The notes under the pieces: model-generated
What the model saw: only the letters and a program-made list of their open reading frames with translations
The model's database searches: none
What the model was told of the DNA's origin: nothing
Program-made: the position numbers and the translations under genes
Shown: piece after piece, positions 20,313-33,200 of the stretch
Position numbering within the stretch: position 1 is the first letter of the stretch
How the letters are laid out: every line of letters begins with the position of its first letter
Assembly (NCBI GenBank): GCA_938743325.2
Contig: OW568890.1
Location: 434,001 to 498,000 of the forward strand
Source of the DNA: Pycnococcus provasolii
Lineage: Eukaryota; Chlorophyta; Pseudoscourfieldiophyceae; Pseudoscourfieldiales; Pycnococcaceae
Reading direction: 5' to 3'
Length of the DNA stretch: 64,000 bases

Positions 20313-20550
20313 GTTACGCCTAGGGTTACCGCCCCGGGTTTGGTTTGCCTCCCCCCCCCTCCTCGGGAGGTTTCTCCGCCGCCGTCCGTTCGCAGAAGCG
20401 CCGCGCCGCCATACGCCATACGCCATACGCTCGGTGTCGTACGCTCGGTGTCGCACGCGCGAGTAAGCAAGCAAGCATCACACGTGTCGCGGTCCTCTTG
20501 TGTGTCTCTCTCCTTTCCTCCTTTCCTGTGGGTATCTTATCACATCTGAT
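20105..20550. promoter_or_regulatory. Spacer between ankyrin gene 2 and SRP68 with telomere-like tract
   Basis: No gene. A TTAGGG tract at about 20300-20330 follows the end of the segmental duplication. The rest is C-rich, with a CGCCATACGCCATACGC direct repeat (about 20406-20430) and a pyrimidine-rich leader just before the SRP68 ATG. Confidence 0.5.
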
Positions 20551-22134
20551 ATGTCCCTATTATCCGTCTCCTTGCTGTCGCTGGTGGACGCCCAGCAGCT
20601 CACGTACGGCCTGCGCCTGCGCGACTACGCGAGATATCGTGCGTACTGCTCGCGACGACTGAGACGCATATACCGTGCCCTCAAACTCACGCACACGGAA
20701 GCGGCGATCTCTGGACGATCTGGTGTCGCGAAAACCAGGTATGCCCCGCGACCGCTCACGCCGTCCATGACCACAACTACACAGCACCTCACCGTCCCGC
20801 TCATCTTGGCGGAACGAGCGTGGGCGCACGCGCTCGCGCTAAAGCCGGAGTCTGTCACGCCGAACCCCGACGAAAGGCGACGCATACTATCCAGATTGGC
20901 GAAGTCGATCAAACACGCGCAGGAACTCGTCGAGCTGTGCACCGCGACGGCGGACGAAACCACGCAGCTCGAAGCTTCCGCCTACCTGACATTCATCGAA
21001 GGGACGCGTATGCTGGAAAAGGGCGACGACTTTGCAACCGCGCTCGCAAAGTTTAACGCCTCCAGAGCACTCTGCGAACAGCTGCAGCGACTCACACAAG
21101 ATGCACAGCAGCTCGCGGCGTACAAACGACGCATGGAGAACCTAGACGCACCCATTCGGTTCTGCAGGTACCAAATGCAAAGGCGCGGGCAGCACACAGG
21201 AGGAAGCGAGGTCGACTTGGAAAGCCTCGCAGCGCTCACAGGACCCGCGGCGGACATGTTGCGTGCGCAGGTGGACGCGGCCATGGGAAACACGAACGAT
21301 ACAACCGCACTCGCGCCACCGCCGAGTGAGGGTAACGCTGATTTGCTGCGTGCTCAGCTCGAGGCGGAAATGGACGCTGCGGCGACAAAGGCGACGGCGG
21401 CGCTCCCGCGAATAGGCGCGTGCACATCCACGGCGGACGCACAACCCGCGCGTCACCTCGTCGCGCTGTACGCCGCCGTGGCGGATAAGGCGGGAGAGCT
21501 CGTCACCGTGGCGGATGCCGCGGGAGATCGCACGCTCGCGCTGTGGGCAATGGCAACGCAGGAACTTCTGCACTCACGCCGCGTCTACTGGCTTGCGCAG
21601 TGCTACGTCGCCAGCGCGTCGTGGTCCGAGGCGTACGCGCTCGCGGAGCGATGCGCGGCACGCTGCGATGAGGTGGAGAGTCGCGGCGCGGGACTCGAGG
21701 GAGATAGCAGTGCACCTCTCACTGCGGCTGCGGAGCTGCGTGGTCAGGCGGTGGCTCTAAAGGCGATCGTCAGGGCGCTCGCGGCTAAGGCTGCGGCAAA
21801 GTCCACGACGCACTCCGTGCGGCCTGCGACGCTCGCGTCAGATCCGTGCACATTTGCGGCGCACATGACTGCGCGCCAGGGACAGCGTCGCGGTGGAGTG
21901 GTTTCGACGATGGCTGCCCTGCCACCACCGTACCAGCTTGCGGCGGCGGCTCCTCTCGTACTGGACACGGCGTACGATGACGCGAGCGCGTGGCCTGACA
22001 TCAGCGCGATTGCCCCACCGCAGGCGTCGTCGAGGAAGAAGGCAAAACCCAGCGACGAAAGCAGTGGCGGCAAGAGCAGTGGCGGCAGTGGCGTCTTCGG
22101 AGGATTGTTCGGTGGCTGGTCAACAAAGAAATGA
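20551..22134 (+). CDS. SRP68: Signal recognition particle subunit SRP68
   Basis: A cytosolic subunit of the signal recognition particle; with SRP72 it binds 7SL RNA and supports translocation. The 527-residue protein begins with the family's RNA-binding region: QQLTYGLRLRDYARYRAYCS then RRLRRIYRALK, followed by ILAERAWAHALALK, RRRILSRLAKSIKHAQEL and LEASAYLTFIEG. The TPR-like helices continue to about residue 440. The C-terminus is Ser/Lys/Gly-rich (about 500-527). It is somewhat shorter than animal SRP68. The ATG at 20551 aligns with the start of the conserved region. It is convergent with the next gene, 61 bp away. Confidence 0.93.
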   Translation: MSLLSVSLLSLVDAQQLTYGLRLRDYARYRAYCSRRLRRIYRALKLTHTEAAISGRSGVAKTRYAPRPLTPSMTTTTQHLTVPLILAERAWAHALALKPESVTPNPDERRRILSRLAKSIKHAQELVELCTATADETTQLEASAYLTFIEGTRMLEKGDDFATALAKFNASRALCEQLQRLTQDAQQLAAYKRRMENLDAPIRFCRYQMQRRGQHTGGSEVDLESLAALTGPAADMLRAQVDAAMGNTNDTTALAPPPSEGNADLLRAQLEAEMDAAATKATAALPRIGACTSTADAQPARHLVALYAAVADKAGELVTVADAAGDRTLALWAMATQELLHSRRVYWLAQCYVASASWSEAYALAERCAARCDEVESRGAGLEGDSSAPLTAAAELRGQAVALKAIVRALAAKAAAKSTTHSVRPATLASDPCTFAAHMTARQGQRRGGVVSTMAALPPPYQLAAAAPLVLDTAYDDASAWPDISAIAPPQASSRKKAKPSDESSGGKSSGGSGVFGGLFGGWSTKK

Positions 22135-22195
22135 AAGTAGAACTTAACAAAACATACACTTGCTCTTCCTTTTGTTTATTCGTTCGCCTCTCAGC

Positions 22196-23245
22196 TCAGA
22201 GCCCTTCTGCCCACCAGTCGGCGTAGCTTCCAGAGGGAGCGGATGATGGACTTGGTCCAGCTTCCACGACGATGGCACCGAGCGTCGACGTGGACGACGA
22301 TGGCGGATACTTCGTAGAGGCTACTGCGAGGACACGTGCGGCGTCGACGCGAGACATCTTTCCACTCCTCGTCGGATACTCGCCGTCTCCGCCGATGCAC
22401 AGAGGTGTTTGCCCTCCCATGGCATCGTACAGAGGTGTTCTCACACGAATGACGAAACACATGCGTTTTGCATCCTTCCCTCCCCCTGCGGCACTCAGTG
22501 CTTGCGACAGCTCGTTCTCACGCGTTGGCGAGCGCAGACGCACGTCGTCGCCACCGTCGCCTGCGCCCACGACACCCGCAAGACTTGCAAACAGCTTCGC
22601 GTTCTGCTCTTCGCTTTCGTTGAGTTTTTCGACGGAAGCGAGCGTGATGACGCGAAGTCCCGGTTCGTCTTCTGCATCCGCCCTTTGTTCCCATACGTTC
22701 GCAATGGCGTCGGCGACGTTTCCTGGTCGTCCAGGTATGATGACTCCGTCGCACTGCGCGAGTGCCTTTGCGAGCGACTTCGCGGACGCCATTGCCGTTT
22801 CTGCGTTGAGGACTTCCACATCCGCACCTGTGATGAGCCCCGCACGCGCCATGTACTGGACGTCATTCGCGACGGCGACGACTCTTCTTCCGAGAAGGAG
22901 AAGTTGGAGTACAACCGCCTCACCTGTGGGCGTATCAGCTTCGAGGACCATGACGGCAGGTGGTCTCGGGCCTTCATCCAGTTCATCATCGTCGTCGAAT
23001 CCATCGTCATAGTCGTCGCCATATCCCATGGGGTCATCCTCAGGATCTTTGTACCCGTACCACTTTTTCAGTTTACGTTTCGCCTGCAAGTCGTCGAGGA
23101 TCCCGTCGATGAACGACTTCGACGAGGAATTCACAACGACACTCCTAGAACCACAACAGCCATGGAGTGAACGAGAGCGACGAGAGCGTGAGGGTGAAGG
23201 TGATGAGGAGACTGGACGCTTATTGGTAACCGCCAGGTTCAGCAT
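22196..23245 (-). CDS. Predicted plastid Rossmann-fold (NmrA/SDR-like) protein
   Basis: A 349-residue protein. The first 40 residues are rich in Ser, Arg and Pro with few acids, as in a plastid transit peptide. A short conserved-looking motif KKWYGYKDPEDDP precedes an acidic stretch. From about residue 98 a Rossmann-type pattern appears (VMVLEADTPTGEAVVLQLL, RRVVAVANDVQ, ADVEVLNAE, DGVIIPG). The glycine loop is atypical, so cofactor binding is uncertain. I do not recognise a named orthologue. The ATG at 23245 was chosen because the longer frame starts without one. Confidence 0.75.
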   Translation of the reverse strand: MLNLAVTNKRPVSSSPSPSRSRRSRSLHGCCGSRSVVVNSSSKSFIDGILDDLQAKRKLKKWYGYKDPEDDPMGYGDDYDDGFDDDDELDEGPRPPAVMVLEADTPTGEAVVLQLLLLGRRVVAVANDVQYMARAGLITGADVEVLNAETAMASAKSLAKALAQCDGVIIPGRPGNVADAIANVWEQRADAEDEPGLRVITLASVEKLNESEEQNAKLFASLAGVVGAGDGGDDVRLRSPTRENELSQALSAAGGGKDAKRMCFVIRVRTPLYDAMGGQTPLCIGGDGEYPTRSGKMSRVDAARVLAVASTKYPPSSSTSTLGAIVVEAGPSPSSAPSGSYADWWAEGL

Positions 23246-24209
23246 CGCGCCACAGATCACAAAAGTGATATTTGTGCGGCTGGAAAGTGCCGTGGGGGAG
23301 ATACGAACGATCAGATAACCTTAATTTATCCAGGGAGTTAGTTCGGGGTTTCCTTTTTTTCCCGGGTTTTCGGGGTTTTATTATCCACAGTCGAACCATA
23401 CAGGTACCTTTACATGGTGACAGTCGTGGATGGATGTTGTACAACGTGGCATCACTACCCGGGTAATCTTGTTTTTTTGTTTTCTCAGTCTCTTTTTCTC
23501 ACCCCTTGAAGGGGAAGTGGAAGGCATCCGGATCCATTCCCCAGCAACGTTCGTGCAGTTGGTAAGTTGGTTCGTGGGTTAGGGCTGGTGTCTTCGTGAC
23601 CCATCGTGGGAATAGGTAGGAATAAGGTATGGGACCCGTTGCCACTTGCCAACGACTTGCCACGACTTGCCACATACGGCCACATATGTACCCCCTCAAT
23701 GAGAGCTGAGACTTGGTTGCCACTTGCGAACTATCCGTAGTCGGTAGTGGTACGATAATCTGCGAGAGATGAGGCGAGATATGAGGCGAGATATGAGGCG
23801 ATACATACATCCATGCCATGATGCCATCCATCATCATCACCTTTACAGTACCTAACCTCAGAACCACATCACTTCGGGACCCATTTATTCTCCCCTTTAC
23901 TATGTATGTACAATGGCCCATAACACTCGTGCCCATCCCAAACCAAGCAGGATTCCCAACAAAGCATCCCTGCAAAGAAACACCCAAGAAACAGGTTGCC
24001 ACTAGACTAAGATGCTCGTCAAAGGTACCAGCACACACACACACATGGCAGCATGGACAAACATGATGTCACGCACCTCACCGCAAACGCCTTTTGAGTT
24101 TTGGGGTGGGAAACCTTCGAAGGCGTGACGAAGTTCGTCTTTTTGTGATTTTTGGATTTTTCCCCTTCCACTTTCCCCTCCACCCCTCGCATCAATCAAA
24201 AAAGCGATC
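23246..24209. other. Divergent 5' spacer before the polycystin gene
   Basis: Almost 1 kb with no gene I can support. It holds a triple GATATGAGGCGA repeat (about 23766-23800), clustered CTTGCCAC words (23640-23680 and around 23720), and a T-rich stretch before the polycystin ATG. No telomere-like array is seen here. Confidence 0.5.
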
Positions 24210-27200
24210 ATGTCCGCACCACATGAGTCTCAGGGGTCCCACCAGTCTCTGTCAGTGGCAATGATAGTGGACAGCTACGCACAGTCACACGCACCTGTCA
24301 CGCTCCGTGGTCTCCTCGCATCTAGCGTGGCGTTAACGTCTACGCGGTTCAAAGTTACACGTGCCACTCTGAAGGCGTTCCTCTGGCTGCTGCTGTTAGC
24401 CATTTATGTTCTCTACGTTACTGCCCAGAGGGGAACGAGTGGTGCGTTCATTGCGCAGCAAGCTGCGTCTCACCTGCTCTTCAGAACAGGCCTTTTGCCT
24501 TCGCAAACGAGCTACAGACCTGAGGACGTTGTCACGTACCTGCGCAACGCGTTTGTCAAACAGGCGTGGCGTGACCCCGTGTGCGGAGATGGAGTGTGCG
24601 AACAACCATACGAAATGCCCGGGTCCGCAGCATACGGCTGTCCCGCAGACTGCGGTGTTGACACGAACGCGGTGCGCGCAGTCGTGCGCGTCGCGTCGGA
24701 CTTTCGACACCCGCGCTTGGCGGAGGGAATCCTGCGACCGCCTGCAAGTTGGAACGTATGCCGACGTGACGACGATCGGGCACGCGTTGGACAGGTTGAC
24801 GACATATGCCTGTACGGTGTGAACGGACAGCCATTCGCACCGCAGAGCAAATTGACTGTGTCAGATATTACCTTGCAGCCAGGCTCGTGGTACCTCACTG
24901 TCGACGGCGATGCGGCTGGGCGTACGCAGGGCTTTCTCGTGGACGCAGACGTCGTCGCGACGCGTGGTGCATCTGCGGCGCACGAGGCGGCTCACGGTCG
25001 AAAGAGGGCAGGGAGAGTACATCACCTCTCAAACAACTCGTCGTCGATGTGGGATACGTGCGACACGCCGGCAGCTGCTGCCAGTGTCCTGCAGGTTCGT
25101 CGCCAACGCCGAAGGCTTCAGCAGCAGGAGCTAGGAGACGACACTTTGCCGTGCCGATTCCAGTGCCCTCCGCAGGAGCTCCGCACCGTTGCGTGCCCCT
25201 GCGATGCGTGCTCTATCGACGAGGAAGCGCTGACGTGTGTGCAAGCAACACTCACGTACTGCAGCAGCAATGATGGCCTTGGGTTCCTGTACCCACCTCC
25301 GCCGCCATCGCCACCTCCGAGACCGCCACCACCGCCGCCACCACCACCTTCACCGCCACCACCTCTGCCTCCTCCACCACCGCCACCACCGTCACCACCA
25401 CCGCCGTCACCACCGCCGCCTCCGTCGCCACCGCCGCCACTAGCCCCTCCTCCACTGCCCCCTCCCCCGCCCCCTCCTCCTCCACCACCCCCTCCTTTGC
25501 CGCCGCCGCCACCATCGCCGCCGCCACCACCATCACCGCCCCCTCCACCCCCTCCTTTGCCGCCACCGCCACCATCGCCTCCACCGCCACCATCACCACC
25601 ACCTCCTCCACCGCCACCGCCACCATCGCCGCCGCCGCCATCTCCTCCTTCACCTCCACCACCAAAACCCATCCCATCTCCGTCGCCGCCACCGCCGCCG
25701 CCGCCCCCTCCGAGCCCGCCTCCACCGCCACCGCCCCCTCCGAGCCCGCCTCCACCGCCACCACCCCCTCCGAGCCCGCCTCCATCGCCACCGCCCTCTC
25801 CGCCGCCGCCGCCGCCGCCGCCCCCACCATCTCCACCACCACCACCACCACCATCGCCGCCACCACCCGTGGAATGGTACCAAATTGGTGTTGACATTGA
25901 CGGCCAAAATACGAATGATAATGCGGGCAGATCGTGCGCCTTGAGCGAAGACGGCACGCGTCTCGCAATGGGTTCCACCGGGTATGATCCAACAGGATTT
26001 AGTAATGGTGGCGCACTTCGTGTGTTCGAATGGGATGGTACAACATGGAATCAGATGGGTGCCACCATTACAGGAAATAGTGGAAATTCTCGATTGGGTA
26101 TGCACGTGTCAATGAACTCAAATGGAAATCGTGTCGCTGTCAGTGGACATCTGCATACTAAAACGGGGGCATCACAGGTTGGAGTAGTTCGTGTCTTTGA
26201 GTGGGATGGCACATCAAATTGGAATCAAATGGGCAGTGACATCTACGGTCTCCTTGCAAATGATCAACTTAACTCCGTGTCTCTCTCATCTGACGGATTA
26301 CGCGTCGCCACTGGATCCAAAAAAGGAGATAATACTAACACCGGCGTGGCTGATACAGGAGATGCATTTGTTTACGAATTCGACGGCACAAGTACTTGGA
26401 ATTTGATGGGCTCAAAATTTGCTGGTGTGGCGAATAATGATCAATTTGGATTTGCAGTTGCGCTATCCGGAGATGGCAGGCGTGTTGCCGTAGGAGCGCC
26501 TTACCATGATGGCCCTTTAGGTACTAATCAAGGTCAGGTGAGCGTGTACGAGTGGGATGGTACAACGTGGAATCAGATGGGCACCTTCCTCGATGGAGAG
26601 AACGGTGACGATCGGATTGGCTTCTCAGTATCATTGTCTGGCGATGGGTCGAGACTTGCTGTGGGAGCAATTCATGCAAATGAGATAGTGTCGAGTGTGA
26701 TGCGAAGTAACTCCGGGCACATGCGAGTCTTCGAGTGGGATAGCACGTCGTGGAATCAAATGGGGACTGACGTCCCTGGCAATTGGGCTAACACGAAAGC
26801 GGGCTGGTCAGTATCCTTGTCAACAAACGGATTGAGAGCTGCGATGGGAGCGCCGAAATCGAACACTGGTGCAAGCAAGGTTTATATTTATGAGTATATT
26901 GATGGAGACTGGGTCCGAATTGGCAATGCGGCTACGGGAATCAGACCGGAGGCTAATGGCCAAGAGTTTGGACAGACAGTCTCCTTGTCTGGAGATGGAA
27001 CGCGCATCGCCATTGGAGCGTACCTTAATGATCCGCCAGGCATTGCAAATGCTGGCCATGTTCGCGTGTACGATGTCAGGGAAATGGCAGCGCAGATCAT
27101 CTTCCCAATTGGTGGTAATGTGGGGCGACGCCGTCACCTTCTTGGCGGCGAGGAGATTGGTGGCACAGCAAAACCTCACCGCCGCGCACACGTCGTGCGT

Positions 27201-30200
27201 TCATCCCTCTTTATGGCGGATCCGCATTGTCGCATGAGCGACTATAAGCATGCTGTGAGCATCAAAATGTCACCACGCACCACAACGTGTGGCGTGGATA
27301 CTCCCGTCCTCGGAGGTTCGCCACCATCTGCACATGTGGAAAATAAGGCGTATGCCTCGCTGCGTGTCCCTTGCTCCTTGATCGCCAGATTGCCGGACTA
27401 TGGGATCCTCGCAACAATGTATATGTACGAGGTGACACTTAATCTCGCCGCGAGCGGCGCCCTCGATGGTAAAAAAGCGGGTCCGGTGGTTTCTCTACTG
27501 CCACACGACTTTCCAATTGAACAAGATGATCTGATCATGCTGAATTTGCCGTACAAAGTTAAGGTAGGGACGGCCGATATTCCACATGTCTATTCGATGC
27601 CCACAGAAGGCTCAGTGCAGTGGAGCCCCTTGCCGATATTATCGACGGAATGCGATGGCACCGCGTGCTTGGCAACTGTCGAGGCAAACAGCTTTGCTGT
27701 TTTCGTCGTGACTCTCGAACCGCCGCCACCTCCTTCTCCTCCACCACCTTCACCTCCACCTTCACCTCCACCTACACCGCCACCACCTTCACCGCCACGC
27801 CCCTCGCATCCACCACCGAATCCACCCCCCAGCCCGCCTCCAAGCCCGCCACCTCCAAGTCCACCGCCAGGTGCAGTGACAACTAAGCCAAATCCACCAA
27901 GCTCGCCGCCTCCATCAATCCAGACGATGCAGCCTGCAGCACCAGTCTTGCCACCTCCAAGCCCGCCGCCGCCAAGTCCTCCACCGCCAAAACCTGCAAC
28001 ACCTCCATCGCTTCCTCCCGATCTCAATTTCAGCCCTCCTCCATTCCCTTATCGTCCACCTACGCCCAAGGCTCCGCCTGTTCCACCACCCAGTCCACCA
28101 CCACCTCCGCGAGCACCAAGGGCTCAATCGCCACCCCCAATTGCCTCTCCACCGCCACCCAGTCCACCGCCTCCGATTGAAACGTCACCACCGCGACCGC
28201 CACCTCCAAAACCTAACCTCGTGCTGGAAATTTCTAGTAGAGTGCTACCGACGCCGCCACCTGCAGCCTCGCCGCCTCCGCCGCCTATCGACACATCAAT
28301 CCCTTCGCTGACGCTTGTGGGTCCTGCGGACATCGAAATTTACCAATACGACGAGTACATTGACGCTGGCGCAACATGTGCAGATGACGTCGATGGCGCT
28401 ATCGGCGTACAGAGACCAGCTGAATTGGACAATTTTGATACGTCGCGTCCCACTTTACCAAATTCACCAGTCGTGCTGACGTACTTGTGCACAGATAGCG
28501 CTGGTAATCAAGCGCAGCGGCAACGCCGTTTGCATGTATTAAATGCCCAGTGCACTGACGCTTCGAAGCGCACAGGAATGCGCGAACACGTGTGTCCTGG
28601 TATGTATGTTGGCAGCGATGCTGAACCTCCGGAATGCAGCGTCTTCGGCGTGTGCAGCGTTGACAACGCTCGCGTCGATCCGGGCGCGAGGGACGCGCCT
28701 AATCCAGCCGCGTCGACATCCGTCGATACTGTTGCCCCAACAATTCGCCTCATCAGCAGAAAGCGTGATACGAAGATGGAGCAGACAGCAGATGGCGTGC
28801 TAGTTCTTCGCGAAGAAATCACACAAGGAGAGCCTTATATAGATCCCGGATATGTATGCGTCGATCAGACGGATGGCGACTTGTCGAAGCATGTCGGCGT
28901 CTACGGCTTGTCAGGTTTTGACACGAGTCGTGCTACCGAAGAGCCGCACATCTTACGCTACACTTGCACGGACCGTGCAGGTGTAAGATCCAGGGAAGTG
29001 CAGCGCTGGATTACCGTCGTCCCCAAATGCGGCACAGGGGTTCAAGCATGCTTTGACGGTTCCTGCCCATTAAGCGACTCTGATACCTGCATCGCATCTG
29101 AAGTGTCTGTGGAAACAGAAGATGAGTCGCATCCAGAGATTTTGAAATCTGACGGTCCACCAGTCATCAATCTCGTCGGAAAGGCAGTAGTCGACGTTGA
29201 ATATCAAGGATACCGCGAATGCACGCCCGACTTGGAAGTCACCGCCGATTGCGATCATGGCGCGACTGCTCACGACGACGTGGATGGTGACCTTACCCCG
29301 TATGTGAAGGCTTGTGGTCTGAATTTTGAGAAATATGGCATATCAGGATGTACAATCTATGGCGAGAGATATCCTGGAACGTATAAAATCACCTTCTCAG
29401 TGATGGATAGCGCGGGGCACGAAGCTAGCGTAACTCGATTCGTTAAAGTGCTTGCAAAGTGTGGCTCGGGCGAAGTAAGATGTGAAGATGGCTTAACGTG
29501 TGTGCGTGAAGGCGTTCCATGCGAGCTGGACATCGCACCGGCACTTGAAATGGCAGCAGATCCACCCAAATCTCCTTCACCTCCAAACGTGACATTGCTT
29601 GGCGATCGCGTTGTGTCGCTGCCACGTTTCACGCCGTACGTGAAATGCTCCCCTGATCAAGTTCCAACGAAGTCGCTTCCGTGCGATCTTGGAGCGAACG
29701 CCGTTGATGAGGAGGGTGGGGACTTGCAAGGCGGCTTGCTCGTGTGTCCGCCCGAAACCTGCCTGCTCCATGGTTGCATGGGTCACGAGCTATGGCGTAA
29801 GGGTGTCGAAAATTGCGTGAATGCATCGGCACCCATCGGCACCGTTTTTAACGTGCCATTTGTTGCTTTCGACACGACAGGCGCGTACGCCTCCGACGTT
29901 CGAAGTGTGATCATTAGCGCGCCGTGTGCAAAAGGACAGCAGTGGTGTCCCGCCAATTCTCCATCTGGGAGATGTGAAGATGCTACGTGCGAGACGATAG
30001 CGATCATGACAGATGATGAGAATCTGCCATCTATGCTCATAAAAGACGTTGATCCGCTCGGTCCAGTCATTGAGTGGCGTACACCGCCAATTGATGAGAT
30101 GCCATTTGCATTTGTGTTTGGCCAAGCTCCTTGGAAATCATTCGGAGAGAAATCAAATGCGAGTCCGCTTGCAGCCTGCCACGGCGCTCTTAGCAGATCC

Positions 30201-33200
30201 TACTTTCCCGATTGCGCCGCTACGGCTATAGATTCTATTGACGGTGATGTCACAGAGACGCTTCGATCGTACAGTCGAGGAGAGAGCGCATGCACCCCAA
30301 GCGTTTTTTCCGCGGGTCTTTGCCTCCCTGGCATGCACCATTTCTACCTGACAGCGTTTGATCGCGATGGCAATCAAGGCTATGGTGATGTCGCGCTAAC
30401 TATTGAAGTGCTTCAAGGTAGGTTTACCATCCTTTTGGAAAAAGGAAAAAGATTTATAGGGCAGTAGGTTTGCGTTGCCATTATTGTTCCAGCCTGTCCA
30501 TCACCTTGCCTGTTCTTTGTTGACATGAACTTATGCCATCACAACACCCCCACCACCCTCCCCAAATACGTTTAGGTTGGGAAGAGACTTATGTTATCAG
30601 CCGAATAGGACCTTGCGAAATCTTTCTTGATCCACGCATTGAAGACAGCGTGAATGTACGCGCAGATATTGCCGCTCGACTGAATGTTCCTCGAGGTCGC
30701 GTCCGTGTACACGCATGTGGCAGGATGAAGACTCAAGGCGACACCACAATTGCGGATGATATAGCACGTCTTGAGGTGGTCGTAGCGCGTTCATTCTACG
30801 ACACCGTCGATGATACTTTCGCCACGCGGCGTAGGATCAACAAGGAGGTGCAGAATGTATCGACGAGTAGCTTGACTCTGCTTCGCGTTGGACCGGACAG
30901 TGCGGATCCGAGTGGAACATGGTTTGCAGGTGAGCGCAAACGGGCTCTCTCGCTTGCCGCAGAAGATCTCTTGGTACGCAGCGAGAATGTGACAATGACA
31001 TCATTAGGCTTAGTCGCAATTCATGCTGCTGACACGATTGCAGTGAAGGATCAGTTGAAAGTTGCCACATCGCAATTGGCAGTTGACTTTTCTTCAGAAG
31101 GTGTTACGGAAGGCCGTGTTGTGCAGACTGAGATGATTTCGCAAGCGGACGAGCTTGCAAACATCGTGACGCAAAAGCAAAATCTCTTTTCATCGGAGAG
31201 TAGCGAAGGTGATGCTTTCGTCATGCTTGGCAATAAGACGTTTGAAGTTCAGAAACGTAGCGACGAGTTTGTTGCTGCGTTGAAGACTGCCTCAGATCTT
31301 ATCAATCATGTCAACGTGGCGTCGCTAAATAGTCCAGATGATGCACTAGCTCCAACAACAACAACATGTCGAGGCGCGAATGGTGCACGGCTTTCATTCT
31401 ACGACGTGATTTCACAGTCTGGTGTTAGAGAAGGAAAGCTCCTTCATCGCCGATTTCTCAAATCAGCGTCTACATTAGAACCTAGTGCTAGCTCGGAAAT
31501 GCTGATGGTACATCACGGAAAGATACACAAATCTCGCAAACTGCTTAGGATTTCTACAAACAAGAAGAATTCTGTCGCACAATCATCTGGTAAAGACAGC
31601 CGAATTGTAGCAAAAGCAGGACAAGATGGGTTTGATGAGTCGTGGAGTGGGTATGAAAAGGTGGATCCTGCTTCCTATGATGATGACAAGCGCGTGTTGC
31701 AGTACACGAGCTACACTCGACCGCGCACCCTTGGTGCCACGAAACAGCTCAGGATAGTCGGCGGTGTGCTAGTCACACAAAATCGCGTTTCATTAGATGC
31801 GGGATGCCGTGGCCGCCGGGCATCCGCATGGACAAAAGAAAGTGCGATGGGTTCGTCACGCTGGCGGTTCAGCGATCTATATAGCAGCATCGAGTGCGCC
31901 AATAGACTCGTTGTTGGTGGGGCATACGGTTATGACAGCATGTTTGCACGTCTTGATTTACCACGAGGCGTGCACGACAACGATGTCACTGGCGGACGGT
32001 ACCCCGGCGGATTGTACAAACCCGTTTTCCGCTCCATTCGTCACGCATTCTACAACGCTTCCGAGATCGCCGCGCCGGACATTCCCTTTGCCTTCTATGA
32101 ACGTCACTACGACGGAAAGAAGGGGATTCGCTCCGCCGACGTCGAAAACGCGCTCTTCGATGTGTACCTCGACGGCACGCTGATGGAAAATCGCGCCAGA
32201 CTTCTTCTTTCGTACCTTTATCATTCTCGCTTTGTTGACCGACGTACCAAGAGCATCGATATCCGAGTACTGCTGCATCATGAGCAGATGCAAGTGCTAG
32301 TAGATACGCGTGTCCATATGGAAATCAATGAGCAAGGCAATATTCAGTCATCTACCAAGACTTGGAAAATACCTCTGATTGACTACTTCGACACATCCTC
32401 GCCCCAAAGCGTGTTGCTTTTTGTCGTCGATGTGCTCATTGCCGTGCTTGCCGTCGTTTTATGTGTAAGTTTGGTGGGCGATGCGCGCCGATTCGCGCAT
32501 TTACTGCACGAGGCTATCGTCAGGCGGCTACAGCAGCGCATAGTGCGGCGACATTTCTTGGTGGACATGTGGGCACTTGCTGTTGAGGCAGTGCAGCTTG
32601 CCATTCCCATCTGCCTACTCGCCGCCAGCGTCGTGCACTTTGTGTACTTCTTTGCATATGTGCGCACCTTTACGTACGAACGAAATTACCGCTGGTACGA
32701 CGGAGATGGATCGGCGGCGGCACGTATCCTGCTTCCCAAGCGACTTGCCGACCCTCAGCCACCGGTTGAGGGCTATCCGCGTGGTGCATGGAGACACACT
32801 TTGCCCGCAGACTTAACGGAACGCGACGCCTACTTGGCATTGCTTGATAAAGTGGACGTGATGAGTACGCTCAATGGATGGTACCTCGTTCTGCAGGTGC
32901 CAATCATCTTGGGCATCGCGACGAATATCGTTCGTCACTTTTTTAGGTTACCGTACATGTACCCATACATGCGCACGATGCAAAGGAGCTTACCGGGTAT
33001 TGCAAATCTGGCTGGTTTTATTATTTTCTCCACGGTACTCAGTTCGTACGCATTCTACTTGCTTTTAGGAGATCGTGTCGAGAAGTACTCGCGAGCAAAC
33101 CATAGCATTCAGAATTTGGCGGAGTATCAGGTTGGGGACTCGTCAGGCTTGAGGCTGCGCACGCTGTCTGGAAGACAAGAAGGCTCAATAGTCACGCCGA

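Noticed and set aside
25118-25978. Gly-rich open frames opposite the Ser-Pro4 tract
   Set aside because: Antisense of CCN proline codons reads as glycine; it mirrors the hydroxyproline-rich region of the polycystin gene.
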